A stretch of 64,000 nt of DNA. Source: Bin87 sp964502995. GTDB taxonomy: Bacteria > Chloroflexota > Dehalococcoidia > Lucifugimonadales > UBA3495. A program made the position numbers and the translations under genes. The DNA lies in contig CAZCZB010000003.1 of the NCBI GenBank assembly GCA_964502995.1, positions 1 through 64,000 of the forward strand, given 5' to 3'. Positions 34,484 to 43,498 of the stretch are shown here, piece after piece; position 1 is the stretch's first letter, and the number at the start of each line of letters is the position of its first letter. A model generated the notes under the pieces. The model was not told where the DNA came from. It made no database searches and was given only the letters and a program-made list of their open reading frames with translations.

Positions 34484-36445
34484 TCAGTAGCGAACTCCCG
34501 AGATGTGCTCAAGGTCGGTGAACTGACCACCGTAGGGGCCGAGGTAAATGTATTCCTGGACCACCTCGGGGTCGATCACAACCTGAACCGACAGTGTGTG
34601 GAGCGGGATGGTGGCGACTTCGTAGAACAGTTCGTCCGAGACGGCGTGCCAGTGGCCCAGTTGCTCCTCAAAGTTGAGGGAGTTCAGAGCGTTGTAGGTG
34701 TTCTGCCAAACGGTGTCGCTGACGTAGAACCTCATGAACCGTTCGGGGCTGTACGCGAAGTGAACCGTGGGATGCGGCGGCTCTGCATACCCCCGGAAGG
34801 GGTAGATGCAGCAGTTTGTGGTCGCCCCGCGATATTCCGCGCGCCAGGCCGAGAACTCCATTTCACGTATTTCGGTAGTCAGTCCGATTGCTTCCCACAT
34901 TCCGGCGATGGCGACGACGTAGTCTTTCATCTCCGGCAGTCCGCTCATGGTGTAGCTGATGATGGGGACGTTGAACCCGTTGGGATAGCCAGCCTCGGTC
35001 AGCAGTTCCTTGGCGCGCTCCACGTCATAGCCGTAGAGTTCCTCCCAGGAGGATTCCCACTCGGGGTTGTATCCGGCGTACTCGCCGCCGAAGGCTTCGG
35101 CGCTGGGTATCAGGCCGGCGACGCGGGCTTCGGCGCCCTGGCCGTCGAACAGGTTGTCCCGGATGGAGTCGCGGTTGATGGCCTTGTTCATGGCCATGCG
35201 CACCAGGCGGCCGCTTTCGCCCTCGGCGGCCCACGGCACGGTCGGATCGTAGGATGCGGCCGTGTAGGGGTCGAACTCGGGGCCTTCCTTGGTGGCGTAG
35301 TACATGCCGCCGAACACCATCATGCTGTTGACGGCCACCACCTGGCTGGGGGCGAGGTCAAGGCCGGAGTCCAGCGCTTCGCCCACCAGGGCGCGGTCGA
35401 TGGTGGCGAGGTGAGCTTCACGGGCCAGCATCGCGGCCAGGCGGGTGGAGGCTTCCTCGATGATCTTGATCTCTATCGTGTCCCAGTCGGGCGTGACGCG
35501 GTAGTGGTCGCCGGGCGCCCTTTCCCAGAGCCAGCCGATGCCCTTTTCGAAATCCGCGAACTGGTAGGGTCCCAGGCGAGCCGGGCCTTCATCCAGCAGG
35601 GTCTGTTCGCCGGCGGTGCAGTAACCGTCCAGGTGGGCGGATACATCGAATGACTCGTAGTCGGCTGCTCCATTGGGGCAGCCGGTGTCCCACTGGGCCT
35701 TGCTGGTGATGGGCAGGCCGCGGTATCCGGAGATCCAGTAGTCGAAGATCAATTCAGGGCGTGCGCCCATTGAGAGATTGATCTCGTAATCGCTGATCAC
35801 CTCGGGCACCGCCTGCGGGTTGGTGCGGAAGTAGTCGGAGTAAGACGCCGCGCAGACCGGATTGGTGTAGTAGTTCAGCGAGTTCACGATGTCGTGAGCG
35901 GTGAATTCACCATATCCGAAGTGGAAATCAACCCCTTCACGGAGCTTGAAGTTCCAGGTGCGGCCGTCGTCACTGACGCTCCAGTCGGTTGCCAACTGTG
36001 GCTCAATGGCTCCGGTGTAGCGGTTGGGGTCGAGCAGGAATTCATGGGACGGCCGGTGCTGGCTGGTCGCGCTGCCGGTGACGTCGCAGTCCATGATTCC
36101 CTGGCGGGTTTGCTGCGAGAACAGGAAGACCAGGTCTTTGGTCTTGAGTTCTCCCGAGGAGGCCGCAGTTTGAACCGTCGGCTCGGGTTGGGCCACCGGT
36201 GTGGTTCCTACGAACGAGGGCCGGGTTGGCGCTGACGTTGCCGGCGGCGGCGCCTCGGTGGGAGCAGCCTGTTCCGGTGCTGTCGCCGTCGCCCCGGTGG
36301 CCTGGGTTTCAGCTGCCGGAGCGCTGCCCTGGTCAGCCGCCGGGGCGGATTCCTCCGCCGCGCCACCGCAGCCCACCAGGGCAAGGGTGGCGAGTAACAC
36401 CATCGCCATCAGGATAATCGGCCAACGTAATTTGGTTCTGCTCAT
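34484..36445 (-). CDS. Peptide-binding lipoprotein (OppA type), copy 1
   Basis: A 653-residue extracytoplasmic solute-binding protein of family 5. The signal is RTKLRWPIILMAMVLLATLA followed by lipobox LVGC, so Cys26 is lipidated. Residues about 30-95 are an A/P/T/E-rich linker typical of Chloroflexota lipoproteins. The binding domain then starts (TGAIEPQLATDWSVSDDGRT, then WNFKLREGVDFHFGYGEFTA). The ligand class (peptide, nickel, opine or glycoside) cannot be fixed. Its Shine-Dalgarno is GAGGAGGG. It serves with OppB/OppC copy 1. Confidence 0.93.
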   Translation of the reverse strand: MSRTKLRWPIILMAMVLLATLALVGCGGAAEESAPAADQGSAPAAETQATGATATAPEQAAPTEAPPPATSAPTRPSFVGTTPVAQPEPTVQTAASSGELKTKDLVFLFSQQTRQGIMDCDVTGSATSQHRPSHEFLLDPNRYTGAIEPQLATDWSVSDDGRTWNFKLREGVDFHFGYGEFTAHDIVNSLNYYTNPVCAASYSDYFRTNPQAVPEVISDYEINLSMGARPELIFDYWISGYRGLPITSKAQWDTGCPNGAADYESFDVSAHLDGYCTAGEQTLLDEGPARLGPYQFADFEKGIGWLWERAPGDHYRVTPDWDTIEIKIIEEASTRLAAMLAREAHLATIDRALVGEALDSGLDLAPSQVVAVNSMMVFGGMYYATKEGPEFDPYTAASYDPTVPWAAEGESGRLVRMAMNKAINRDSIRDNLFDGQGAEARVAGLIPSAEAFGGEYAGYNPEWESSWEELYGYDVERAKELLTEAGYPNGFNVPIISYTMSGLPEMKDYVVAIAGMWEAIGLTTEIREMEFSAWRAEYRGATTNCCIYPFRGYAEPPHPTVHFAYSPERFMRFYVSDTVWQNTYNALNSLNFEEQLGHWHAVSDELFYEVATIPLHTLSVQVVIDPEVVQEYIYLGPYGGQFTDLEHISGVRY

Positions 36446-36541
36446 AAAACCCTCCTCGAAGAGTAGTCCCGCAGACGGGTCGTTACTGGCTTGTCGTGGT
36501 TTCTTCCAGTAGATTCACTCTGGCTTTGGATGTATGCGGAT

Positions 36542-37627
36542 TTAGACGTTCCGCAGTTTGGGGTCCAGCCGGTCGCGCAACCAGTCGCCCAACAGGTTCA
36601 TTGACAACACGGTAAGGACGATGGCGAGGCATGGGAACAGGAATATCCACCAGGAACTGGTGATCACTTCCCTGCCGTCTGCGGCCATGAGGCCCCACGC
36701 GGGTTGAGGCCTGGGGATGCCCGCGCCCAGGAAGCTGAGGGTCGCTTCGAGAATGATTACGTGGCCCACTTCCAGCGTGGCGAGGACGATTACGGTGTTG
36801 AACACGTTGGGGAAGATATGGCGGCCCATGATACGCAGGTTGGATGCGCCGGCCACCCTGGCCCGGTCGATGAAATCGCGTTCCTTGATGGTCAGGGCTT
36901 CGCCGCGCACGACGCGCGCATAGCGGGCCCAGAGGAGCAGGGCGATCACGATGACCACGGTGCTGAAACCGGAGCCGATGGCGACCACCAGCGTCAGGGC
37001 CAGCAGGATGGACGGGAAGGCCAGCTTGATGTCAACGATGCGCATGAGGATCGCGTCGGTCAGACCGCCCTTGAACGCTGCGAGCATTCCCAGTCCGGTT
37101 CCCAGAATCCCGCCCAACAAAATAGCGAGACACGAAACCGCAAGCGATATGCGGGCTCCGTGCATCAGTCGGCTCAGGACGTCGCGCCCCTGCTTGTCGG
37201 TGCCCAGGGGGTATTCCCAGCTTCCGCCGGGTTCCTCTCTCACCATGATTTCGCCCAGGTCGGGCTGGCCGTTGTCGTTGGCGTCGATCAGGGTGCCAGC
37301 GCGGCTGTCGATGTTCCGGCGGGCGTTGTTCAGGCTCACCTCGGCGTTTTTGTCCCTGGTGCGCTGAACAATCACCTGCTCTTTGGCGCGGTCAGGCACC
37401 CATGCCGGCGGTTCGAGGACCCGGTCCAAATCGCCGATCGTGTGGTCGTGCTGGGCCAGGACGTCGGCGAAAGCAGCGGGAACCACCAGGAAGACGATCA
37501 AAACAAACAGGGGGATGATGGGGACTCTTCGAAGCTCCTGCCAGACTTTCCCCAGAGAAAGTCCTCTTTCCGGTTGTGCGGCGAGTTCACCGGTATCGCC
37601 GCCCGGAGCGGTTGTTTGCACAGCCAT
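36542..37627 (-). CDS. Peptide ABC transporter permease (OppC type), copy 2
   Basis: A 361-residue paralogue of the permease at 32293-33381. The layout is the same: one helix (PIIPLFVLIVFLVVPAAFAD), a charged extracytoplasmic insert of about 80 residues, PLGTDKQGRDVLSRLMHGAR and an EAA loop GEALTIKERDFIDRARVAGA. The C termini of the two copies are almost identical (LTVLSMNLLGDWLRD and on). It lies downstream of its OppB partner and upstream of lipoprotein gene 1. Confidence 0.94.
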   Translation of the reverse strand: MAVQTTAPGGDTGELAAQPERGLSLGKVWQELRRVPIIPLFVLIVFLVVPAAFADVLAQHDHTIGDLDRVLEPPAWVPDRAKEQVIVQRTRDKNAEVSLNNARRNIDSRAGTLIDANDNGQPDLGEIMVREEPGGSWEYPLGTDKQGRDVLSRLMHGARISLAVSCLAILLGGILGTGLGMLAAFKGGLTDAILMRIVDIKLAFPSILLALTLVVAIGSGFSTVVIVIALLLWARYARVVRGEALTIKERDFIDRARVAGASNLRIMGRHIFPNVFNTVIVLATLEVGHVIILEATLSFLGAGIPRPQPAWGLMAADGREVITSSWWIFLFPCLAIVLTVLSMNLLGDWLRDRLDPKLRNV

Positions 37628-37650
37628 TTCTCTTATCCCTCCGGCGGGGT

Positions 37651-38568
37651 CTATCCGTAGCGGATCCGTGGATCAACGTACGCGTATGTAACGTCCGTAA
37701 CGATGTTGATTGCCACGTATAGCAACGCGAACAGCATTACAACGGCCTGAACTGTGATGTGATCCTTGGAGTTGATGGCTTCGATAACCATGAGGCCGAT
37801 GCCAGGCCATGCGAAAACGGTTTCGATTACGACGGAACCGGTGATAAGCACGGCGAAGATGAGGCTGAAATACGTCAGCGGACCGATCAGAGCGTTCCGG
37901 AAACAGTGTTTCCAAACGATTTTCCACTCGGGGATTCCCTTGATTCGGGCCAGCTTGACATATTCGGTGTCGAGCACCTCAAGCATCGAGGAACGGGTGA
38001 GGCGCATGATGGCGGCCACGTTGTAATACCCCAGTGCGAAGCCGGGCATCAGCATGTGCTTGAACCCGCCTTTGCCCGAGGTGGGCAACCACCCCAGTTG
38101 CACCGCAAGGATCCACATCAAGATCAGGCCGACGGCGAAGGTCGGGGCCGATTGGCCCAGGATGGCGAACATCTTCCCGCCGGCATCGAACCAGGAGTCT
38201 TTTTTGACCGCCGATAATACGCCGATGGGGAATGCGATCACGCCGGTGATGATGAGCGCGAACGATGATAGCTGCAGAGTCGCGGGCAGGCGCTCCGCAA
38301 TCAATTCGGCGACCGGGCGGTCCCATTTGAATGATGTGCCGAGGTCGCCGGTGACCAGCCGCTTCATGTAGGTGAAGTACTGTACGTGCAGCGGCTTGTC
38401 GAGGCCCCATTGCGCTCGGATTCTCTCGATCTGCTCTTTGCCCGATTCCTCGTCGAGGATGGCGGCCAATGGGTCGCCGGCCACGCGCGAGAGTGAAAAG
38501 ACAATCAAGCTGATGACGAATACGGCCAGCAGTCCTTGTAAAAGCCGCAGAATGATGAAACGTTGCAT
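37651..38568 (-). CDS. Peptide ABC transporter permease (OppB type), copy 2
   Basis: A 305-residue paralogue of the permease at 33448-34368. MQRFIILRLLQGLLAVFVIS, then WGLDKPLHVQYFTYMKRLVT, GQSAPTFAVGLILMWILAV and DTEYVKLARIKGIPEWKIVW match copy 1 position by position. Divergence is concentrated in the extracytoplasmic part near 70-90. It forms the second channel together with OppC copy 2, and 23 bases separate the two genes. Confidence 0.94.
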   Translation of the reverse strand: MQRFIILRLLQGLLAVFVISLIVFSLSRVAGDPLAAILDEESGKEQIERIRAQWGLDKPLHVQYFTYMKRLVTGDLGTSFKWDRPVAELIAERLPATLQLSSFALIITGVIAFPIGVLSAVKKDSWFDAGGKMFAILGQSAPTFAVGLILMWILAVQLGWLPTSGKGGFKHMLMPGFALGYYNVAAIMRLTRSSMLEVLDTEYVKLARIKGIPEWKIVWKHCFRNALIGPLTYFSLIFAVLITGSVVIETVFAWPGIGLMVIEAINSKDHITVQAVVMLFALLYVAINIVTDVTYAYVDPRIRYG

Positions 38569-38613
38569 GGTGTCCGTTCCTTCAGCGCGTGTGACCTGTC
38601 AATTCGACAATTT

Positions 38614-38653
38614 CCCCGGCGGATCGACAGCGATACGGTGTGATACGCCGGGG
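38614..38653 (-). promoter_or_regulatory. Hairpin after lipoprotein gene 2
   Basis: CCCCGGCG (38614-38621) and its complement (38646-38653) with a 24-base loop, between lipoprotein gene 2 and its permease. Like the hairpin after copy 1 it lacks a U-run, so mRNA processing or stabilisation is the likely role. Confidence 0.45.
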
Positions 38654-38679
38654 TGGATTGGCGTCAGGATTGATGTGAA

Positions 38680-40659
38680 TTACTCACGCACACCCTTGAC
38701 GTATTCCAGGTAAACGTAGTTTCCGTTGTTGGGTCCAAGGAAGATGTACTCGGCGACCACATCGGGGTCGACCACGGCGCTGACCGGCAAAGTCCAACCG
38801 GGTATGGTGCCGACTTCATAGAAGATTTCATCGGACACTTTCTGCCAGTCCACCGTTGCGTCAGCTTCGTTGAGCGCCCGCAACGCCTTGTTCTTGTTCT
38901 CCTGGATATCGTCGCTGGTGTACGCCCGGAAGAAGCGTTCCGCACTGAAGTAGAAGTGAACCCGAGTGTCGATGGGAGCCGCAGGACCGCGGAACGGGTA
39001 GATGCAGCAGTCGGTGTTCAAACCTCGGTATTCGTTCCTCCAGTTGGAAAATTCGATGGGGTCAAGCTGAGCGTCCAGTCCGATACGCTCCCAGTAACCG
39101 GCGATGGCTTCCATCAGGTCGGGCTGTTCCGGCACTCCGGACAACGGGAAAACGGGGATGCGGAAGGAGAACCCGTTGGGATACCCAGCTTCGGCCAGGA
39201 GATCCCTGGCGGCCTGCTCGTCATAACCGTACAGCTCATCCCAATGGGCTTCCCATTCCGGGTTGTAACCGCCCGGGAAGTCGGGCACGAGTGTGGCGAC
39301 CCACTGCCTGCCGCCGGCGCCCTTGAAGATGGCGTCGTTGACCTGGTCGCGGTCAAAGGCCTTGTTCATGGCCATGCGCACCAGTTTGCCGTTGGGGCCG
39401 GGATCATTCCAGGGCATCATTTCGTCGCGCGCCGCGACGATGTTGTAGGCGTCGCGGTCGGTTGCCTGCTGCTCTGCGGAGGCTGAGGGGTCAATGCCCT
39501 TTGCTCCTGTGGCGAAGTACATGCCGCCAAAGACGGCGAACGCAGTTTGCGCCGTAACGGAACTGTCGAACACTTCGAGGCCGTCGTCGATGGCGTCCTG
39601 CAGGAGCGCACGGTTGATCGCGGCGATGTGTCCTTCACGCGCTTGCATGATCGCCAGACGGGTTGCCGGCTCGCGGACGTCCTTGATTTCGATCTCAGCG
39701 AAGTCAGGGTTGACCCGCCAGTGGTCGTAGTCCACCTGCGACCATTCCCAACCCACGCCTTCTTCGAAGCTGACGAACTCATAGGGACCGGTGCGGGCCG
39801 ACTTGGCGTAAACGAGGTCGCGGCTGGCCTTGCAGTAGCTCAGGGCCTCGCCGCCGTCGGCCGTTCCGAAATCAGCTTCGCCGCCAGGACAGGACTGGTT
39901 CCACTGTGCGGCGCTGCTGATGGGGACGCCACGGTAGCCGGAGAACCAGTAGAGGAAGTCCACCGCCGGGCGTTTGTGCATATGGATGTTGATCTCGTAG
40001 TCGTTGACGATTTCGACATCGCTGCCAGGGTCGCTGCGGAAGTAGTCGGAGTATGAGGCCCGACATTCAGGGTTGGTGTAGTAGGCCAGGGAGTGTTTCA
40101 CGTCGCGTGCCGTGAATTCGCCCCAGTCATCGTGCCAACGGACACCCTGGCGCAGTTTGAAGTTCCACGTCTTGCCGTCCGGCGTGATGGCCCATTCGGT
40201 GGCCAGCATCGGCTCATAGGAACCGTCAAAGCGACCGGCGTCGACCATGAACTCGGCCGACATACGGTAGTTGACGACGCCTGAACCGGTCACTTCGCAG
40301 TCCAGCATGGATTCGAAGGACGGCGGGTCCAGGACCGCGATCAAGCGGTTGGTTACCAGCTCGCCTTCGGTCTGCGGGGCAAGTGTGGCACGCGGAGTGG
40401 CCTGGAGCACGGAGGCGCGCTGCGTGGGCGTTGGGGCCAACGTCGAACCGACGGGTACGGGGGTATTGGTTGCTCTTGCCTCTGGAGCCGCGGCGGCGGT
40501 GTCAGCCGACGCTTGCTGCTGTTGTTGGGCTACTGGAGCCGCCGATTCCGGTGCGGCGGCCTCTTCAGCCGCGCCTCCGCAACCGACTATCGCTATTGTC
40601 GCGCCCAGAGCGATGGCGAATGCCACTACCGGAAAGCGCAAAAATCGTCTATACGCCAT
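38680..40659 (-). CDS. Peptide-binding lipoprotein (OppA type), copy 2
   Basis: A 659-residue family 5 binding protein and the first gene of the transport operon. A hydrophobic signal ends in the lipobox IVGC (Cys27). Residues about 30-90 form an A/P/Q/T linker with a run of glutamines (QQQQQ). The body (YEPMLATEWAITPDGKTWNF, then KLRQGVRWHDDWGEFTARDV) parallels copy 1. The two lipoproteins share structure but differ enough to have different ligands. Its Shine-Dalgarno is GGAGG, and a strong promoter lies about 87 bases upstream of the start codon. Confidence 0.93.
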   Translation of the reverse strand: MAYRRFLRFPVVAFAIALGATIAIVGCGGAAEEAAAPESAAPVAQQQQQASADTAAAAPEARATNTPVPVGSTLAPTPTQRASVLQATPRATLAPQTEGELVTNRLIAVLDPPSFESMLDCEVTGSGVVNYRMSAEFMVDAGRFDGSYEPMLATEWAITPDGKTWNFKLRQGVRWHDDWGEFTARDVKHSLAYYTNPECRASYSDYFRSDPGSDVEIVNDYEINIHMHKRPAVDFLYWFSGYRGVPISSAAQWNQSCPGGEADFGTADGGEALSYCKASRDLVYAKSARTGPYEFVSFEEGVGWEWSQVDYDHWRVNPDFAEIEIKDVREPATRLAIMQAREGHIAAINRALLQDAIDDGLEVFDSSVTAQTAFAVFGGMYFATGAKGIDPSASAEQQATDRDAYNIVAARDEMMPWNDPGPNGKLVRMAMNKAFDRDQVNDAIFKGAGGRQWVATLVPDFPGGYNPEWEAHWDELYGYDEQAARDLLAEAGYPNGFSFRIPVFPLSGVPEQPDLMEAIAGYWERIGLDAQLDPIEFSNWRNEYRGLNTDCCIYPFRGPAAPIDTRVHFYFSAERFFRAYTSDDIQENKNKALRALNEADATVDWQKVSDEIFYEVGTIPGWTLPVSAVVDPDVVAEYIFLGPNNGNYVYLEYVKGVRE

Positions 40660-40745
40660 AGAAATCCTCCAGGTGGTTATAGAGTAGTTCCGAGGCCCAA
40701 AACGGGTTGGCGACGGGATGATCGCTACCCGTGTCGTGTTCGCGC

Positions 40746-40774
40746 AATATAGGCAATCGTATAGGCACAGTCAA
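40746..40774 (-). promoter_or_regulatory. Promoter of the peptide ABC operon
   Basis: On the minus strand TTGACT (40774-40769) and TATATT (40751-40746) with a 17-base spacer, a near-consensus sigma-70 type promoter. Transcription should start near 40739, about 80 bases before the lipoprotein 2 start codon. Confidence 0.75.
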
Positions 40775-40987
40775 ACTAACAATGGGCACACTTGGTATCG
40801 ATGTGCGTAACAAAAACGCCAAACATAAGCATAAAGCGTAATACATCGGCGATTTGCATACCGGACGGCCTTCGCGGGTTACGGATTAACAATAATTTTG
40901 CATTGCATTTCCGAATGTATAATATCCCGTGCGTTGATATATCACGGATGCCGATAGTACACAAAATGACCGCAAGGGTTAAAAGGC

Positions 40988-41018
40988 GGACGGGGCGACT
41001 TATTTCGCCGCCCCGTCC
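40988..41018 (-). terminator. Terminator of the LLM oxidoreductase gene
   Basis: GGACGGGGCG (40988-40997) pairs with CGCCCCGTCC (41009-41018), loop of 11. Read on the minus strand it is followed by GCCTTTT, so it should end the transcript of the gene at 41139-41981. Confidence 0.8.
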
Positions 41019-41138
41019 TTTGTCGTGACAGAAATTAGTGGAATGCAGGCCCAGATTTGCGTTTTTGGTTACAACCTTACTATATTTATAAGCTTTTCGA
41101 TGCGCCGGTAAAGGAACCGGGTTGGGAGCCGCTATTCG

Positions 41139-41981
41139 TTACAGCACCGCTTCGGCGATTCGTTCGATCTCGTCGAGCGCTGCGGGGCTGGTGGTGTCGG
41201 GCAGGCGGACGATGACGCGGTTGGCGCCGGCCTGTTCGAATTGCCCGATCAGTTCCCGGTCAGCCGGTTGACCAAAAACGGTGATGTCGATGGTGGCAGG
41301 GTCGCGGCCCGATGCTTCGGCCAGTTCATCGATCGCCGCTCGGCCGGCGGCAATCTGGTCCGGGCTTGACGCCGTCGGCATCCACCCGTCGCCCCACCTG
41401 GCTACGCGTCGGAAGACGTTGCGGGCGTTGCCGCCCAGGATCACGGGCGGGCCGCCTTCCTGCGCCGGTTTGGGGTTGCACTGGACCAGGGGGAAGTCGT
41501 AGTACCGCCCGTGGTATTCGGCGGAATCCTGCGTCCACAACGCCCGCATAACCTCGATCGATTCGCGGGCCTGAGTCCAGCGGTGGTCGAAATCGCCGCC
41601 CATGATCTCGGTTTCCTCGCGCAGCCAACCGGTGCCGATGCCCAGCAGGAAGCGTCCGCCCGAGAACCGGTCCAGACTTGCAATCGCGCCGGCGAGCACC
41701 AGGGGGTTGCGCTCCGGAATCAACGTGATGCCGGTGCCAAGCTTGATGCGGTCGGTCACCGCGGATGCCCGGGCCAGTCCGATGTACGGGTCGGCCATGT
41801 CCGCCATGTAGTCCGGTATGGATCCGTCGGGGGAACCGGGATATCTGGACGCCGAATTGACCGGCATCACGGGGTGTTCCGGCAACCAGATGGACTCGAA
41901 CCCCAGAGCCTCCGCTTTGGCGGCTATGTCAGCCACATCAATTGAGTTGGTCGAAATCGACATGTTCAGGCCGATGTCCAT
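41139..41981 (-). CDS. LLM-class F420-dependent oxidoreductase
   Basis: A 280-residue luciferase-like oxidoreductase. The start at 41981 (MDIGLNMSIST) has GGGAGG eight bases upstream; the longer reading adds non-homologous sequence. ALGFESIWLPEHPVMP near 28-43, IKLGTGITLIPERNPLVLA and SGGRFLLGIGTGWLREETEI are those of the F420-linked subgroup (TIGR03619-like). The substrate is unknown. It is monocistronic, with an extended -10 upstream, and ends in a strong terminator. Confidence 0.92.
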   Translation of the reverse strand: MDIGLNMSISTNSIDVADIAAKAEALGFESIWLPEHPVMPVNSASRYPGSPDGSIPDYMADMADPYIGLARASAVTDRIKLGTGITLIPERNPLVLAGAIASLDRFSGGRFLLGIGTGWLREETEIMGGDFDHRWTQARESIEVMRALWTQDSAEYHGRYYDFPLVQCNPKPAQEGGPPVILGGNARNVFRRVARWGDGWMPTASSPDQIAAGRAAIDELAEASGRDPATIDITVFGQPADRELIGQFEQAGANRVIVRLPDTTSPAALDEIERIAEAVL

Positions 41982-42033
41982 TGGTGTCCTCCCTTGCTTG
42001 TTACCGATAGGGTGTTGCCGGTACGTGGGCGCG

Positions 42034-42042
42034 ATGATAGCA
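42034..42042 (-). promoter_or_regulatory. Extended -10 promoter of the LLM gene
   Basis: TGC-TATCAT on the minus strand, about 53 bases before the start codon at 41981. Confidence 0.5.
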
Positions 42043-42093
42043 CGGGGCAAATGGGCTGTCATGGCAGACCCGGACGGGAGCGAGTTTGCGCGA

Positions 42094-42102
42094 TGCTATA
42101 CT
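42094..42102 (+). promoter_or_regulatory. Extended -10 promoter of the GYD gene
   Basis: TGC-TATACT at 42094-42102, 55 bases before the start codon at 42158. Its form mirrors the divergent promoter at 42034-42042. Confidence 0.55.
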
Positions 42103-42157
42103 ATTGTGCATCTCACTCGTGATTCATCCGCGCTCTCTTTATCGCAGGTGCCCGCAT

Positions 42158-42532
42158 ATGCCCCTTTACGTCATGCTTGCAAACTTCACCGGACGTGGCC
42201 GTCGCATGGGCCAGGAGAATCCGGATCTACTCAGTGAGGCGGCGTCCTCGGTGGAGAATCCTTCCAGCAAGGTTCTGACCCAGTATGCCGTTTTGGGACG
42301 CTACGATTTTGTGATCATCACCGAAGCGGCCGACAATCAGTCCGCGGTGCGTCTGTCTCTGGAACTCGGCGTGAGGGCGGGCCTGAATATCGAAACGCTG
42401 CCGGCGTTGCCGATAGGCGTGCTGTCGGACGAGGAGCATATCAATTTCCTCAGGGACGCCGCAGTGGCGATGAATCTGCCTCCCGGCCCCGTTGCAGACG
42501 CCGACAGCGCCGACTGGCGCATTCCGGAATAG
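42158..42532 (+). CDS. GYD-domain protein
   Basis: A 124-residue protein of the GYD family (small ferredoxin-like alpha-beta domain). MPLYVMLANFTGRGRR at the start and the naming motif LGRYDFVIITEAADN near 47-61 are present. The upstream in-frame extension is ruled out because the conserved start is at 42158, with GCAGGTG in front. The family is of unknown function; dimeric small-molecule or metal binding is suspected. thiD follows 30 bases later. Confidence 0.85.
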   Translation: MPLYVMLANFTGRGRRMGQENPDLLSEAASSVENPSSKVLTQYAVLGRYDFVIITEAADNQSAVRLSLELGVRAGLNIETLPALPIGVLSDEEHINFLRDAAVAMNLPPGPVADADSADWRIPE

Positions 42533-42562
42533 GAAGGCGCGGTTACGCGCAGGAACGAGGCG

Positions 42563-43369
42563 ATGACCATTTCGCGACCTCCCACGGCCATGACCATCGC
42601 CGGCTCGGATTCGGGCGGCGGCGCCGGCATCCAGGCGGATCTGAAAACCTTTTCCGCGCTGGGGGTGTTCGGCACTTCGACACTGACGGCAATCACCGCG
42701 CAAAACACCGTCGGCGTCACGGCTGTGCATGAGATTCCCACCGATGTGATAGCGGCGCAGATCGACGCGGTCATCTCCGACATCGGCGCCGATGCGGTCA
42801 AGACCGGTATGCTCTCGTCGCCGGCGATTGTTTCGACGGTCGCCGAAGGTGTGCGTCGGCACGGAATAACCGATCTCGTGGTGGACCCGGTGATGGTTGC
42901 CAAGAGCGGCGACCGCCTGCTCCGCGAAGATGCCATCGGCGCGATCTGCAACGAACTGCTGCCACTGGCTGCGGTGGTGACTCCGAACATACCCGAGGCC
43001 GAGGGGCTCACCGGGTTGACCATCCGGACGGACGCGGACGTGCAACGGGCGGCGGAGATGATCGTGGGCATGGGCGCGCGGTCGGTGGTGGTCAAGGGCG
43101 GGCACCGCGAGGGTCCGCCAACCGACGTATATTACGATGGTGAAACGTTCCTTGAGTTCACCACCGAGCGCATCCCGTCCACCAACACCCACGGCACCGG
43201 CTGCACGTTCGGGTCTGCGGTGGCGGCAGGATTGGCGCACGGGCTCGAAACCCCGGCGGCGGTGCAGCAGGCCAAGGATTACGTGACCGCAGCGATCAGG
43301 GCGGCCTACCCGGTGGGCAGCGGGCACGGGCCTTTGCATCACTTCCACGCGTTCTGGAATCAGCCGTAG
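42563..43369 (+). CDS. thiD: Hydroxymethylpyrimidine (phosphate) kinase
   Basis: A 268-residue ribokinase-fold enzyme that phosphorylates HMP and HMP-P for thiamine synthesis. AMTIAGSDSGGGAGIQADLK (9-28) is the pyrimidine site, with ALGVFGTSTLTAITAQNT next, VVDPVMVAKSGDRLL near 113, and NTHGTGCTFGSAVAAGLA near 212, which holds the anion hole and catalytic Cys region. Its length is normal. It pairs functionally with the thiE at 24189-25166. Confidence 0.95.
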   Translation: MTISRPPTAMTIAGSDSGGGAGIQADLKTFSALGVFGTSTLTAITAQNTVGVTAVHEIPTDVIAAQIDAVISDIGADAVKTGMLSSPAIVSTVAEGVRRHGITDLVVDPVMVAKSGDRLLREDAIGAICNELLPLAAVVTPNIPEAEGLTGLTIRTDADVQRAAEMIVGMGARSVVVKGGHREGPPTDVYYDGETFLEFTTERIPSTNTHGTGCTFGSAVAAGLAHGLETPAAVQQAKDYVTAAIRAAYPVGSGHGPLHHFHAFWNQP

Positions 43370-43410
43370 CAGGACCGGCGCGGGCTGCGCCATGATCCCG
43401 GGCGCTGGGC

Positions 43411-43416
43411 TATAAT
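43411..43416 (+). promoter_or_regulatory. Probable -10 box of ileS
   Basis: A perfect TATAAT 88 bases before the ileS start codon. No clear -35 is seen. No T-box leader is present in the short region that follows. Confidence 0.4.
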
Positions 43417-43498
43417 CGTCAGGTAAATTGAGGTTGCCGGCCCCGTGGCGCTCACCGGGCGCCGGCGCAGAAGCAGGTTGGTCAGAGGTTATTCGGCT

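Larger units (their letters stand above)
40660..41138. other. AT-rich intergenic region
   Basis: 479 bases, visibly more AT-rich than the neighbourhood. It holds the promoter of the transporter operon (40746-40774) and the terminator of the downstream-facing oxidoreductase gene (40988-41018). The part 40780-40980 contains short spurious frames only; a regulatory or upstream-sequence role is likely. Confidence 0.5.

Noticed and set aside
40780..40980. Small gene in the AT-rich region
   Set aside because: The open frames have no ribosome site and no protein-like composition.
43370..43498. T-box riboswitch before ileS
   Set aside because: The region of 129 bases lacks the conserved T-box sequence and a terminator hairpin.
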